Origin: Anaerolineae bacterium
Lineage (GTDB): Bacteria; Chloroflexota; Anaerolineae; Anaerolineales; Villigracilaceae
Length of the DNA: 40,981 bases
Assembly: GCA_017303655.1 (NCBI GenBank)
Contig: JAFLCE010000031.1
Coordinates: 1-40,981 of the forward strand
Reading direction: 5' to 3'
The translations under genes and the position numbers were made by a program. The notes below the pieces were generated by a model. The model was not told where the DNA came from. It ran no database searches and saw nothing but the letters and a program-made list of their open reading frames with translations. Within the stretch, counting starts at the first letter, position 1. Each line of letters opens with the position of its first letter. Below are positions 7,750-14,742 of this stretch, piece by piece.

Positions 7750-8310
7750 ATGGAAGATAATCAGTCTAAGGATAATTTGGACAGTAATCTTGATGAGCTG
7801 GGCGGAATGGTTTTTCTTGGGCTGGAAAATTACTCGTCAGCCTTTCCTAAACTTTTCCCCATCGACCTAAGCTCGAGTGATTCTATAAACTCCATTAAAT
7901 ACTCAGTCTTAATTCTCTGGCATGAGACTGTTTATGCCTATGGATATGGATTGTCTCAAATTTCTATTATGGGTTGTCGCGCAATCGCAGAAAAAATATT
8001 ACGAGTCGTTTATCACACAACAACAGGCAAGACTTTAGAAAACGGGACTCTTGGAGTTATTATTCGTGAGTGCGAAAAAGTAAACATTGAAAGTAAAATC
8101 GTAGCATTGGCTAAACAAATTAAAGAATATGGCGATGACCGTGCCCATAGCAATTTGGAACGTAAAGACCCTGTAATGGCTAATCTTGGCGGAGATTCTA
8201 GAGTTGTGGAAATTTTAACCCCAAGTAAACACTTGATTCATCCGTACAAAGGCAATGCAAAGCAATCTATTCTTTCTGTAAGGGAATTGCTTTTTGCGGT
8301 GTTCGGATAA
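7750..8310 (+). CDS. DUF4145-like protein (cassette 2)
   Basis: 186 aa, soluble. The core reads YGLSQISIMGCRAIAEKILR, then a variable loop, then LGVIIRECEKV, and KQIKEYGDDRAHSNL. This is the layout of DUF4145 proteins as I remember them: a helical pair, then a conserved R/N-x-AH motif near the end. DUF4145 modules occur in defence and mobile contexts, and I infer only a possible link here. ATG 7750 lies 31 bp after attC-like site A, with only a weak ribosome-binding site (TAGGTAAA). AT-rich. Confidence 0.6.
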   Translation: MEDNQSKDNLDSNLDELGGMVFLGLENYSSAFPKLFPIDLSSSDSINSIKYSVLILWHETVYAYGYGLSQISIMGCRAIAEKILRVVYHTTTGKTLENGTLGVIIRECEKVNIESKIVALAKQIKEYGDDRAHSNLERKDPVMANLGGDSRVVEILTPSKHLIHPYKGNAKQSILSVRELLFAVFG

Positions 8311-8342
8311 AATGAAAGCAGAGTTGGAGTTTTCAAACCGAT

Positions 8343-8465
8343 GCCCAACAAAGCATGCAGCAACTGTCTTGAAAGTTAAGATCAAAACTACTTTCTGGTG
8401 GGACGGCTTCGCCAGGTCCACGTGACGGGGCGGGTAACCGCAGGTCAAGCCGCAAACCGTGCAGT
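8343..8465 (+). repeat. attC-like site B
   Basis: 123 bp. The left core GCCCAAC (8343-8349) is perfect. The right core reads GTGCAGT instead of GTTRRRY, so this copy looks decayed. Inner CTTGA (8368-8372) and TCAAG form an inverted pair. It carries the same central GGACGGCTTCGCCAGGTCC hairpin as site A. Confidence 0.68.
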
Positions 8466-8491
8466 AAAATCTTCAGTAAACAAAGGGATAT

Positions 8492-9025
8492 ATGTTTGAC
8501 AATTCCCCGGATGAACAAAGCTTATTTGAGAGACTTATTGAAGTCAGTACTTTTGGCTTAGATGATTTGGAATTGAATCGTCAAGGCAAAATGTCTGGTT
8601 TACAAAGGTCACGATTAGGAATGATGGCGGCTCTTTACTTCGGCATTTGCATAATTTTATTTTCCCTTGCTGTCGGTGCTGTATGGGTGATTTTGACACA
8701 ATCTCAAGTTGTATCAATTCCTGCCATGTTGATTTGGATTGCATTCTGTTTATTTGGAGGTATTCACTGGTTACGTCAGACACTACCAATGTGGGAAGAT
8801 GTTCGATCAGAAAAGGTACTATGTGTATCAGGACCTCTTCATCAAATTTATACTCGGGTTAGTACTGGAGGACGTGGCACAGGAATATATTTAGTTCACT
8901 ATAGAATAGCTAAGAAGTTTTTTGACGTTGCTTTCTTTGCAACTAAATTTATTCCGCAAGATCAAAGATGCAATGTGTACTACACACCGAAAAGCGAGAT
9001 TATTATTGGTATTGAACCAATATAA
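8492..9025 (+). CDS. two-TM membrane protein of unknown function (cassette 3)
   Basis: 177 aa. A cytosolic N-terminus with a helical segment (DDLELNRQGKMSGLQRSRLG, about 24-43) is followed by two transmembrane helices (about 45-70 and 77-95). The C-terminal domain of about 75 residues is beta-rich (GIYLVHYRI, CNVYYTPKSEIIIGIEPI). The pairing of an NRxGxxSxxQ segment with YYTPxSxxIIxIE is a look I associate with uncharacterised Chloroflexota membrane proteins, from memory only. AAAGGGA precedes ATG 8492. It sits 26 bp after attC-like site B and 4 bp before site C. Confidence 0.7.
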   Translation: MFDNSPDEQSLFERLIEVSTFGLDDLELNRQGKMSGLQRSRLGMMAALYFGICIILFSLAVGAVWVILTQSQVVSIPAMLIWIAFCLFGGIHWLRQTLPMWEDVRSEKVLCVSGPLHQIYTRVSTGGRGTGIYLVHYRIAKKFFDVAFFATKFIPQDQRCNVYYTPKSEIIIGIEPI

Positions 9026-9029
9026 ACCT

Positions 9030-9150
9030 GCCCAAAAGCATGCAGTAAAGATACTTGCAACTGTCTTGAAAGTTAGGATTAAAACTACTTTCTGGCTGGA
9101 CGGCTTCGCCAAGTCCGCGTGACGGGGTAGGTAACGTCAAACCGTTGGGC
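9030..9150 (+). repeat. attC-like site C
   Basis: 121 bp. The left core is GCCCAAA (one change from RYYYAAC); the right core GTTGGGC (9144-9150) is the complement of GCCCAAC. There is an extra ~12 bp near the left arm (AAAGATACTTGC) relative to the other copies. The central hairpin GGACGGCTTCGCCAAGTCC is conserved. Confidence 0.72.
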
Positions 9151-9192
9151 GGGTCCGAGTAGCTTGCATCATCAAGAATAAAAAATCGTCTT

Positions 9193-9222
9193 TCCAATGC
9201 AATCCAATGCAATCCAATGCAA
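9193..9222 (+). repeat. three tandem copies of a 10-bp unit
   Basis: CCAATGCAAT repeated three times without mismatch, ending 10 nt before ATG 9233. A 10-bp unit changes spacing, and the frame of an upstream in-frame ATG at 9197, by one base per copy. Replication slippage here could alter expression of the cassette-4 ORF. Confidence 0.9.
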
Positions 9223-9232
9223 TAGGGTAGTT

Positions 9233-9658
9233 ATGAATGTACATCAGGGCTCAAATCAATACATTCAAATAGCAAAAAAGTTATCTATTCCTTTGGGAGT
9301 AATTTCTTTATGTCTGTTATTAGTGATGTTGTTGCCATATATTAATCAATATAATTATATGTATGTAAGTAGAAATTTTGCAGAAGCATTGATGCAGAAT
9401 GATTCAAGATTAGCGCATAGACTATCTGCCCCATCACAACGGGAACGCATCGATGAATGGATGGAAAATCGCGAACCAATAAAATGTGACTTCAGTTTGG
9501 ATCCAATAGGAGTTTCAATCGGTTCCTCATTTGAAGGAATGGCATACGTCTCTTTTTTTAAAATATGTCAAGATGCTGACCAATATTTTGATTTTGAAAT
9601 TGATGAGATAATACTCGAGAAACAAGACTATCGTTGGACAGTCATAGATTGGAAGTGA
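9233..9658 (+). CDS. single-TM protein with small extracytoplasmic domain (cassette 4)
   Basis: 141 aa. One transmembrane segment (about residues 18-38), then an acidic domain of about 100 residues: a helix (VSRNFAEALMQNDSRLAHRL), strand regions around GVSIGSSFEGMAYVSFFKIC, and a final WTVIDWK. The fold order (helices, then an antiparallel sheet ending in Trp) is reminiscent of NTF2-like or DUF4878-like domains, but I cannot assign it. ATG 9233 was preferred over ATG 9197, which starts in the decamer repeat. It is AT-rich and followed 37 bp later by attC-like site D. Confidence 0.65.
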   Translation: MNVHQGSNQYIQIAKKLSIPLGVISLCLLLVMLLPYINQYNYMYVSRNFAEALMQNDSRLAHRLSAPSQRERIDEWMENREPIKCDFSLDPIGVSIGSSFEGMAYVSFFKICQDADQYFDFEIDEIILEKQDYRWTVIDWK

Positions 9659-9695
9659 AATTCAAGAATCGAAAAGTGATTAATTGAAACAAACC

Positions 9696-9819
9696 GCCCA
9701 ACAAAGTGTGCAGCAACTGACTTGAAATTCAGGGGCAAAACCTTTTTTCTAGTTGGACAGCTTCGCCAAGTCTACGTGACGGGGCGGGTAACTTCAGGTC
9801 AAGCCGCAAACCGTTGAGT
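9696..9819 (+). repeat. attC-like site D
   Basis: 124 bp with left core GCCCAAC (9696-9702) and right core GTTGAGT (9813-9819), both fitting the consensus. The central hairpin is slightly changed (GGACAGCTTCGCCAAGTCT). Inner CTTGA and TCAAG pair as in site B. It is the last recognisable site of the array. Confidence 0.72.
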
Positions 9820-9958
9820 GCAAAACCAAGAGCAAAGACAAATCAGGTTCTGCAAAAGTTAAAGTTTATCAAGTTGGCGAAAGTCTTTTTTAGCAGTGGT
9901 TTTGCAGGTTTTTCTTTTTCGTTCACTTTGGTTCTGGTTTTCAAAAGGAGAAATTCTA

Positions 9959-10195
9959 ATGTCTAAGACCATGCTTCGAATTTTTGCTATTATCCTTATC
10001 GGGTTTGTCTGTGGCGTAATTGGCTTGATTATTGGCGCACTCATCGGCGGTAATTATGCTGAGCAATTCGTCTTCAATGGCGTTCAGGGCTACGAAGCCA
10101 CAGGTCAACTAGGTTTTGTTTTTGGGGTACTGATAGGCTTAATTTTTAGTTGGTGGTTTTTATTCAAAAAGAAATCATTATCGTTGCCAAGATAA
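9959..10195 (+). CDS. small two-TM membrane protein
   Basis: 78 aa with two glycine-rich transmembrane segments (about residues 7-29 and 49-69) and a basic C-terminus (FKKKSLSLPR). AAAGGAG (9944-9950) at 8-nt spacing gives a clear start. It follows attC-like site D by 140 nt but has no attC-like site after it, so it may be the last cassette with its site lost, or resident DNA. The 139 nt before it include an inverted GCAAAACC/GGTTTTGC pair. Function unknown. The 165 nt after it (10196-10360) hold nothing I can name. Confidence 0.65.
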   Translation: MSKTMLRIFAIILIGFVCGVIGLIIGALIGGNYAEQFVFNGVQGYEATGQLGFVFGVLIGLIFSWWFLFKKKSLSLPR

Positions 10196-10360
10196 TTTAT
10201 TTATTTTCCAGCAAGATGTTCTCCAAAGTCATATTTCCTGTTCGTTTTTATTGGTAAAGAATTTTGGTTATTTAGCATTTTGGCAGGTCAGTTTTTTTTT
10301 CTAAAGTCAAAGTATAGGCATTCAAAATAACAGAGCGTCGAGACACTACGTCGTTTTCTT

Positions 10361-11791
10361 TTACAACAATCGTCCGATCTCCATTACCGCCCTTGTCAAC
10401 ACATCTTCGGGGTAATGCGAGAACGCCAAGCGAAACGCATTTTGCGGGCAGGGACCGGGGTAGAAGATATTCGCGGGGGCAATCGAGATTCCTTTTTTCA
10501 AGGAACGATGAAACAAATCAATTGCAGAGATATGTTCAGGCAGCCAAATCCACACAAAGAAGCCGCCACTAGGTTTTGTCCAACGTAACTCAGGCGGGAA
10601 GTAGGTTTGCATGGCATTCAGGAGCGCATCGCGCCGTGAACGATAGACGGGGATGATACGTTCGAGGTGTCGTTCATATTCACCCGTAGAAAGAAAATCT
10701 GCCAGCGCGCGCTGGTTGAGCGTTTCGACCGGTCCGCTGGAGATGGCTTTGAGTCTTTCAATGTGGTCGCGCAAACGTCCGCGGCACAGCACGAATCCGA
10801 TGCGCAGACCGGGCATCAGCGAATGAGAAAACGTCCCCACATAGATCACATCCGGGTCGAGGGCACGAAGCGGAGTGTGCGGCATGCCATCATAGGTCAG
10901 GTCGCGATAAGTCGCATCTTCCACGACTGGGATGTCGTACTTGTTCATCATTTTTAAAAATTCATGTCGGGCGGGCATCGTCCAACACGTGCCGAGCGGG
11001 TTTTGATGATCGGCAGTGACGAAGACGAAACGCGGGCGGTCATTTTCATCTTGAAGCTGCGCCTCGAGTGACTCAAAATCAGGTCCGCTTTCGAGCAGGT
11101 CAAATCCGCGCACGTTCAAACCGAGATACGAAAAATTCGTCCAATTGCCAAAGTACTGCGGCAACTCTGTCAGCACTGTATCGCCAGGCGCTGCCATCGC
11201 ACGGCTGACGAGTGCAACACCTTCCAACACACCATTCGTGATGAGGATGTCATCCGGGTCGGCTTGAATGCCTTGCTTGACGAGGTCCGCGCAGATGGCT
11301 TGGCGCAGTGGATAATATCCCTGTGGATGTTCGTAATTGGCTGTCTTTTTTCCGTCACGCCTCAACACCCGCTGACGGGAGCGGTCGAAGTCCTCCACGG
11401 GCATCAGCTCATCTGACGGCGGACCATACCCAAGCGAGATCATGCCTTCGGTCCAATGCATGCGGCGGATCTCTGCGATCAACTCATCGGTTGGCAACGT
11501 CTCTGGCTTTTTTATGTTTGAGACCGGCACTGTATTCTCGCTCAATCCATTTTCGATGTACGTCCCACTGCCTTGTTTGGATGCCAGCACACCGCGTGCT
11601 TTGAGTTCCTGATAAGCATTTATGATGGTTGATCGGTGGACGTTATTTTGGTCAGCTAATGTGCGCGAAGGCGGCAGGCGTGTGCCCGGCTTTAACTGTC
11701 CACTGCGGGCGGCTGTGGTGATGTAATCTGCAACTTGCAGATAAAGTGGTTTGGTAGCATTCGTATCTAAAGGGATAAGCAATGTTTTCAC
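10361..11791 (-). CDS. MocR/PdxR-type GntR regulator with His replacing the PLP lysine
   Basis: 476 aa. N-terminal GntR winged helix (about 10-80: LPPSRTLADQNNVHRSTIINAY) joined to a fold-type I aminotransferase-like domain (about 110-476). MocR regulators normally sense PLP or amino acids through an internal aldimine. Asn264, Asp292, Tyr295 and Arg330 fit cofactor-binding positions, but the expected FSK(S/T)L lysine reads FSHSL: His323, codon CAT at 10823-10825. The aldimine lysine is therefore absent. The GTG start overlaps the upstream lipoprotein stop by 4 nt (GTGA), so it is translationally coupled. It is last in a three-gene minus-strand operon. Targets are unknown. Confidence 0.9.
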   Translation of the reverse strand: MKTLLIPLDTNATKPLYLQVADYITTAARSGQLKPGTRLPPSRTLADQNNVHRSTIINAYQELKARGVLASKQGSGTYIENGLSENTVPVSNIKKPETLPTDELIAEIRRMHWTEGMISLGYGPPSDELMPVEDFDRSRQRVLRRDGKKTANYEHPQGYYPLRQAICADLVKQGIQADPDDILITNGVLEGVALVSRAMAAPGDTVLTELPQYFGNWTNFSYLGLNVRGFDLLESGPDFESLEAQLQDENDRPRFVFVTADHQNPLGTCWTMPARHEFLKMMNKYDIPVVEDATYRDLTYDGMPHTPLRALDPDVIYVGTFSHSLMPGLRIGFVLCRGRLRDHIERLKAISSGPVETLNQRALADFLSTGEYERHLERIIPVYRSRRDALLNAMQTYFPPELRWTKPSGGFFVWIWLPEHISAIDLFHRSLKKGISIAPANIFYPGPCPQNAFRLAFSHYPEDVLTRAVMEIGRLL

Positions 11792-12405
11792 GGAGAAGAT
11801 TCTACCAGTACGTATGGCACGGTTACGGGTAGCCCGCGCTTATCGTTATCTGGCAGAATGGCTTTGCGATCTGCAATGAGAATGGTGTAGCGTTCGCCGG
11901 GTTTCACATTCAAGGCGATCAACGGACTACCGACACAATCGGTAGGAATGAAGCACTCTGTATATCCATAATGATATTCGGTGGGTGCATTGCTCAAGCG
12001 GGCATAGAAGACATACGTCCCTGGGGCGGGGATGGTCATATCCAATGGCGGTGAGGTGGGCAGCAGCGGGGCTGTGTGCATACCAGCCGACATGAAGATG
12101 GTGATGGTTCTGCCTGTATACACTTCTTGTGCATATAGATTCGCCGAGAAACCTGCTCCGCCTGCGCCCATGTTCAAGGCAATGTTGACGATGGCTGGAA
12201 TCCCTTCAAAGGTGGGGGACGGAACCTGGGTATAGAACGGGACAATGGTGGCAGTGAGAAAATAGTTCGGGTCTACTGCGGGCGGTTTGGTCAACTCAAC
12301 GGAGATGGGAGTTGGAATGGGTAACGTTTGCGGTTGGGTATCTGCTACACAGGCGCTGAATAAGAAAAAACCGAGCACAAAAAAGATCAAGGTTGCTTTT
12401 TTCAT
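11788..12405 (-). CDS. lipoprotein of unknown function
   Basis: 205 aa. Signal peptide MKKATLIFFVLGFFLF with lipobox FSAC (Cys19). A Pro/Thr-rich linker leads to a beta-rich domain (NIALNMGAGGAGFSANLY, TITIFMSAGMH, APGTYVFYARLSN, LNVKPGERYTILIAD) that looks like an immunoglobulin- or DUF4397-like fold; this is a guess. One Cys pair is present (CFIPTDC). AGGAGTG before ATG 12405 gives the start. It lies 20 bp after the upstream lipoprotein gene and overlaps the regulator gene by 4 nt. Confidence 0.75.
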   Translation of the reverse strand: MKKATLIFFVLGFFLFSACVADTQPQTLPIPTPISVELTKPPAVDPNYFLTATIVPFYTQVPSPTFEGIPAIVNIALNMGAGGAGFSANLYAQEVYTGRTITIFMSAGMHTAPLLPTSPPLDMTIPAPGTYVFYARLSNAPTEYHYGYTECFIPTDCVGSPLIALNVKPGERYTILIADRKAILPDNDKRGLPVTVPYVLVESSP

Positions 12406-12425
12406 ACAACACTCCTAAGGATTCT

Positions 12426-12962
12426 TTATGAACATTTCAAATGAAAGTCAAGCACTACGGTTTGTCCGGGCTCAATGGTGAAATCTTCGCCTGAAAAGAT
12501 GACGTCGTACCACACGTCCACTTTGTTCCAGGTGGAGTAATGCACCCATTTCAGATCGGTGCTGTAACCGATTTCTGGGGCGTCACAGTTTCGTTCTTTG
12601 ATCTGTAGATTCAAATAGATGCCAAAGCCATAACTGCCCGGTTCGATATTGGCGAAGGCATAATAACCGTCTGCATCGGAGCGGGCTTTGTACTTGAGAT
12701 AATCGCCGGTATGTCGGTCCAATTGAAAGGTCACATCGGGCACGGGCGGCGTAGTAGCGGAATCAGCAGAAGATAGCCAGGTGATCCTGCCTTCTACTCT
12801 ACCCAACGCGGCATCTGGCGTAACCGTCAATGTGGGTGTGGAGTTGTCAGTCGTTGCAGTGGCAGACGGCGGCTCGGGGGGTGTGGTTTGGGTTACGGGT
12901 GCGGCACAAGCCGTCAGAAATAGAATCAAGACAAGGCAAAGGGTGAAGCGGAAATTAGTCAT
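12426..12962 (-). CDS. lipoprotein with carboxypeptidase-regulatory-like domain
   Basis: 178 aa. Signal peptide with lipobox LTAC (Cys19), a Thr/Pro-rich linker, and then VEGRITW, PVPDVTFQLDRHTG and ARSDADGYYAFANIEPGSYG. This is the pattern of the CarboxypepD_reg-like/prealbumin-like beta-sandwich. Such domains act as structural or ligand-binding modules at the cell surface. It is the first gene of the minus-strand lipoprotein-lipoprotein-regulator operon. GAGAGAA precedes ATG 12962. Confidence 0.78.
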   Translation of the reverse strand: MTNFRFTLCLVLILFLTACAAPVTQTTPPEPPSATATTDNSTPTLTVTPDAALGRVEGRITWLSSADSATTPPVPDVTFQLDRHTGDYLKYKARSDADGYYAFANIEPGSYGFGIYLNLQIKERNCDAPEIGYSTDLKWVHYSTWNKVDVWYDVIFSGEDFTIEPGQTVVLDFHLKCS

Positions 12963-12994
12963 GGGTTCTCTCGATACTCATTAAAATTTATCCT

Positions 12995-13000
12995 ATTATA
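12995..13000 (-). promoter_or_regulatory. -10 box for the lipoprotein/regulator operon
   Basis: On the minus strand TATAAT lies 32 nt before ATG 12962. TTGTCA lies just upstream but only 5 nt away, too close to be its -35. It is divergent from the tgt promoter. Confidence 0.5.
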
Positions 13001-13076
13001 TGAACTGACAATCTTTCATAAAAGAGCCAATTGGCGGGCAGTTGGCATACCAATTCGTGGGAGGGCTTTCATCCTG

Positions 13077-13082
13077 TATAAT
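13077..13082 (+). promoter_or_regulatory. -10 box of tgt, leaderless spacing
   Basis: TATAAT ends 7 nt before ATG 13090, so transcription would start at or next to the A of the start codon. No ribosome-binding site lies between. The -35 region is weak. Confidence 0.7.
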
Positions 13083-13089
13083 TCTCTTT

Positions 13090-14217
13090 ATGTTTGAATT
13101 CAACATCACTGCTAAAGATCACCGCGCCCGCACTGGGATTTTTTCCACGTCGCATGGCGACCTCATTACACCGGTCTTTGCGCCGGTCGGCACGCAAGCC
13201 ACTGTAAAAACCCTTACGCCTGAACATCTTAAAGGCATCAACGCTTCACTAGTGTTGAGCAATACTTATCATTTGTACCTGCGCCCCGGCGATGAACTCG
13301 TCCGCGACATGGGCGGGTTGCATAAGTTCATGCAATGGCATAATCCCATGCTGACTGATTCGGGTGGCTTTCAAGTTTTCTCTCTCGCACAAACCCGCAA
13401 AGTGGATGAAGACGGCGTGACCTTCAAGAGTCACATCGACGGTTCCACGCACCGCTTCACGCCGGAGAAATCGATTGCCATTCAAGAAAATCTCGGCGCC
13501 GACATCATCATGGCATTCGATGAATGTTCAGACCCGAATGACCACGCCTATATCAAAAAAGCCATGGAGCGGACTCATCGCTGGGCGGAGCGATCACTGA
13601 AAGCAAAAACGCGGCTCGACCAAGCCCTGTTCGGAATCGTCCAAGGTGGGGTGGATCCTACACTGCGAGCGGAGTCTGCCAAGTTCATCGCTTCACTCGA
13701 TACGCCCGGCATCGCCATTGGCGGTCTCTCTGTTGGCGAGACTAAGCAAGAGATGCACGACACGCTGGATGTCGTCACACCTTTGTTGCCTGAAAACAAA
13801 CCGCGTTATCTCATGGGCGTGGGTACGCCCGAAGACCTCATCAACGGCGTACTGCGCGGTGTTGATATTTTTGACTGCGTTCTGCCGACTCGTCTGGCTC
13901 GCCATCACTCCGCGTTTGCGCCTGATGGGCGACTCAACTTAATGAACGCTTCCTTCGCACGCGATGAACGCCCGATTGATGAAACCTGCGATTGCTATGC
14001 CTGTCAAACCTTCACACGGGCATACATCCGTCATTTGATCGTGGCAAAGGAATTGTTGGCTGGGACTCTTATCTCAATCCACAACTTGCGAGCTTTGATC
14101 CGCTTGATGGAACGCATCCGCGGGTACATTGCCGACGGTACGTTTGAAGAACGTGCGCCTGAGCTTCTAAGTCAATGGTCGAATAATGCGAAAAGAAATA
14201 GCATGGTTAATAGTTAA
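13090..14217 (+). CDS. tgt: tRNA-guanine transglycosylase
   Basis: 375 aa. It swaps guanine-34 for a queuosine precursor in tRNAs with GUN anticodons. The catalytic acid lies in LTDSGGFQVF (Asp90) and the nucleophile in FDCVLPTR (Asp262). The zinc site CxCxxC is Cys300-Cys302-Cys305, with His331 25 residues after the last Cys. GGLSVGE (211-217) is conserved. ATG 13090 was chosen from family alignment and the promoter spacing; the frame extends upstream to 13042. The last residues (MVNS) are encoded by the left arm of a 12-bp inverted repeat that flanks the next gene. queA lies at 31941. Confidence 0.97.
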   Translation: MFEFNITAKDHRARTGIFSTSHGDLITPVFAPVGTQATVKTLTPEHLKGINASLVLSNTYHLYLRPGDELVRDMGGLHKFMQWHNPMLTDSGGFQVFSLAQTRKVDEDGVTFKSHIDGSTHRFTPEKSIAIQENLGADIIMAFDECSDPNDHAYIKKAMERTHRWAERSLKAKTRLDQALFGIVQGGVDPTLRAESAKFIASLDTPGIAIGGLSVGETKQEMHDTLDVVTPLLPENKPRYLMGVGTPEDLINGVLRGVDIFDCVLPTRLARHHSAFAPDGRLNLMNASFARDERPIDETCDCYACQTFTRAYIRHLIVAKELLAGTLISIHNLRALIRLMERIRGYIADGTFEERAPELLSQWSNNAKRNSMVNS

Positions 14218-14236
14218 TGGTTCATGGAGCGACCTT

Positions 14237-14698
14237 ATGACTGTAATGAATCTCGACAAACTAGATGTTTGGGTACGGGCAAAAGACTTTGCAGTGATTA
14301 TTTACAAGGAAGTCATTCCTCATTTGCCAGCGGAGGAAAAATGGAATCTTGTCTCCCAATTAAAACGTGCCGCACAAAGCATTCCGGCTAATATTGCTGA
14401 AGGACATGGAAGATATCATTATTTGGATAATGCCCGTTTTTGTTACATTGCTCGCGGATCATTGACCGAAGTGCAAAGTCATATTTCACTGGCTCATGAA
14501 CTGGGTTTTTTATCCGATGAGGTCTGCGAACGAATAACTGCTCACGCAGAAACGCTTGGAAAGCAACTTAATAATTTTATTGCATACCTAAAACGCTCCA
14601 AACAAGGTGAAAAGGAATTTCCAACTGGATATACTGTTCGTGACGAAACTGAAAGATACATGACCGATAGTTCAGATGAATTACCTGATACTTATTAA
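14237..14698 (+). CDS. four-helix bundle protein (23S rRNA IVS-type)
   Basis: 153 aa. The diagnostic segment LKRAAQSIPANIAEGHGR (about residues 51-68) identifies the family often named four helix bundle protein or 23S rRNA intervening-sequence protein. It is all helical with a polar C-terminal tail. Function is unknown; relatives are often found in intervening sequences and scattered as single genes. GGAG (14226-14229) 7 nt before ATG 14237 sets the start. It is AT-richer than tgt and uppP and bounded by inverted repeats, which suggests insertion. Confidence 0.88.
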   Translation: MTVMNLDKLDVWVRAKDFAVIIYKEVIPHLPAEEKWNLVSQLKRAAQSIPANIAEGHGRYHYLDNARFCYIARGSLTEVQSHISLAHELGFLSDEVCERITAHAETLGKQLNNFIAYLKRSKQGEKEFPTGYTVRDETERYMTDSSDELPDTY

Positions 14699-14736
14699 CC
14701 ATCTTCCATTAACCATCCTCTATTAACCATCCTCTA
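14695..14736 (+). repeat. three tandem 14-bp units
   Basis: TTAACCATCTTCCA then two copies of TTAACCATCCTCTA, followed by a partial TTAACCATG that contains the uppP start codon. The same motif appears inverted at 14202-14222. Confidence 0.85.
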
Positions 14737-14742
14737 TTAACC

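Larger units (their letters stand above)
6662..9819 (+). mobile_element. integron-type gene-cassette array without integrase (CALIN-like)
   Basis: Four same-strand ORFs, each followed by a related ~111-124 bp imperfect palindrome (7609-7719, 8343-8465, 9030-9150, 9696-9819). Where intact, each palindrome starts GCCCAAC (consensus RYYYAAC) and ends GTTRRRY (GTTAGGC, GTTGGGC, GTTGAGT), which are the attC R'' and R' core sites. The one-ORF-one-site layout, common orientation, AT-rich ORFs of unknown function and near absence of promoters between them fit integron cassettes. The left edge may be GTTAAAG at 6662, next to a remnant of the palindrome core (GGCTGGCTTCGCC, 6676-6688). No tyrosine recombinase gene is in the window. 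The inference is strong but unproven. Confidence 0.72.

Noticed and set aside
9193-9222. CRISPR-like short repeats
   Set aside because: Three contiguous 10-bp units without spacers: a simple tandem repeat.
7609-9819. CRISPR array
   Set aside because: The repeats are 111-124 bp, imperfect and separated by genes rather than by short unique spacers.
6600-10200. Complete integron
   Set aside because: No tyrosine recombinase (intI) reading frame and no convincing attI are in the window; only the cassette array can be supported.
11799-11804. Leaderless promoter (minus-strand TAGAAT) before the GntR-type regulator
   Set aside because: The gene overlaps the upstream lipoprotein by GTGA, so translational coupling is the simpler reading and the box is probably chance.
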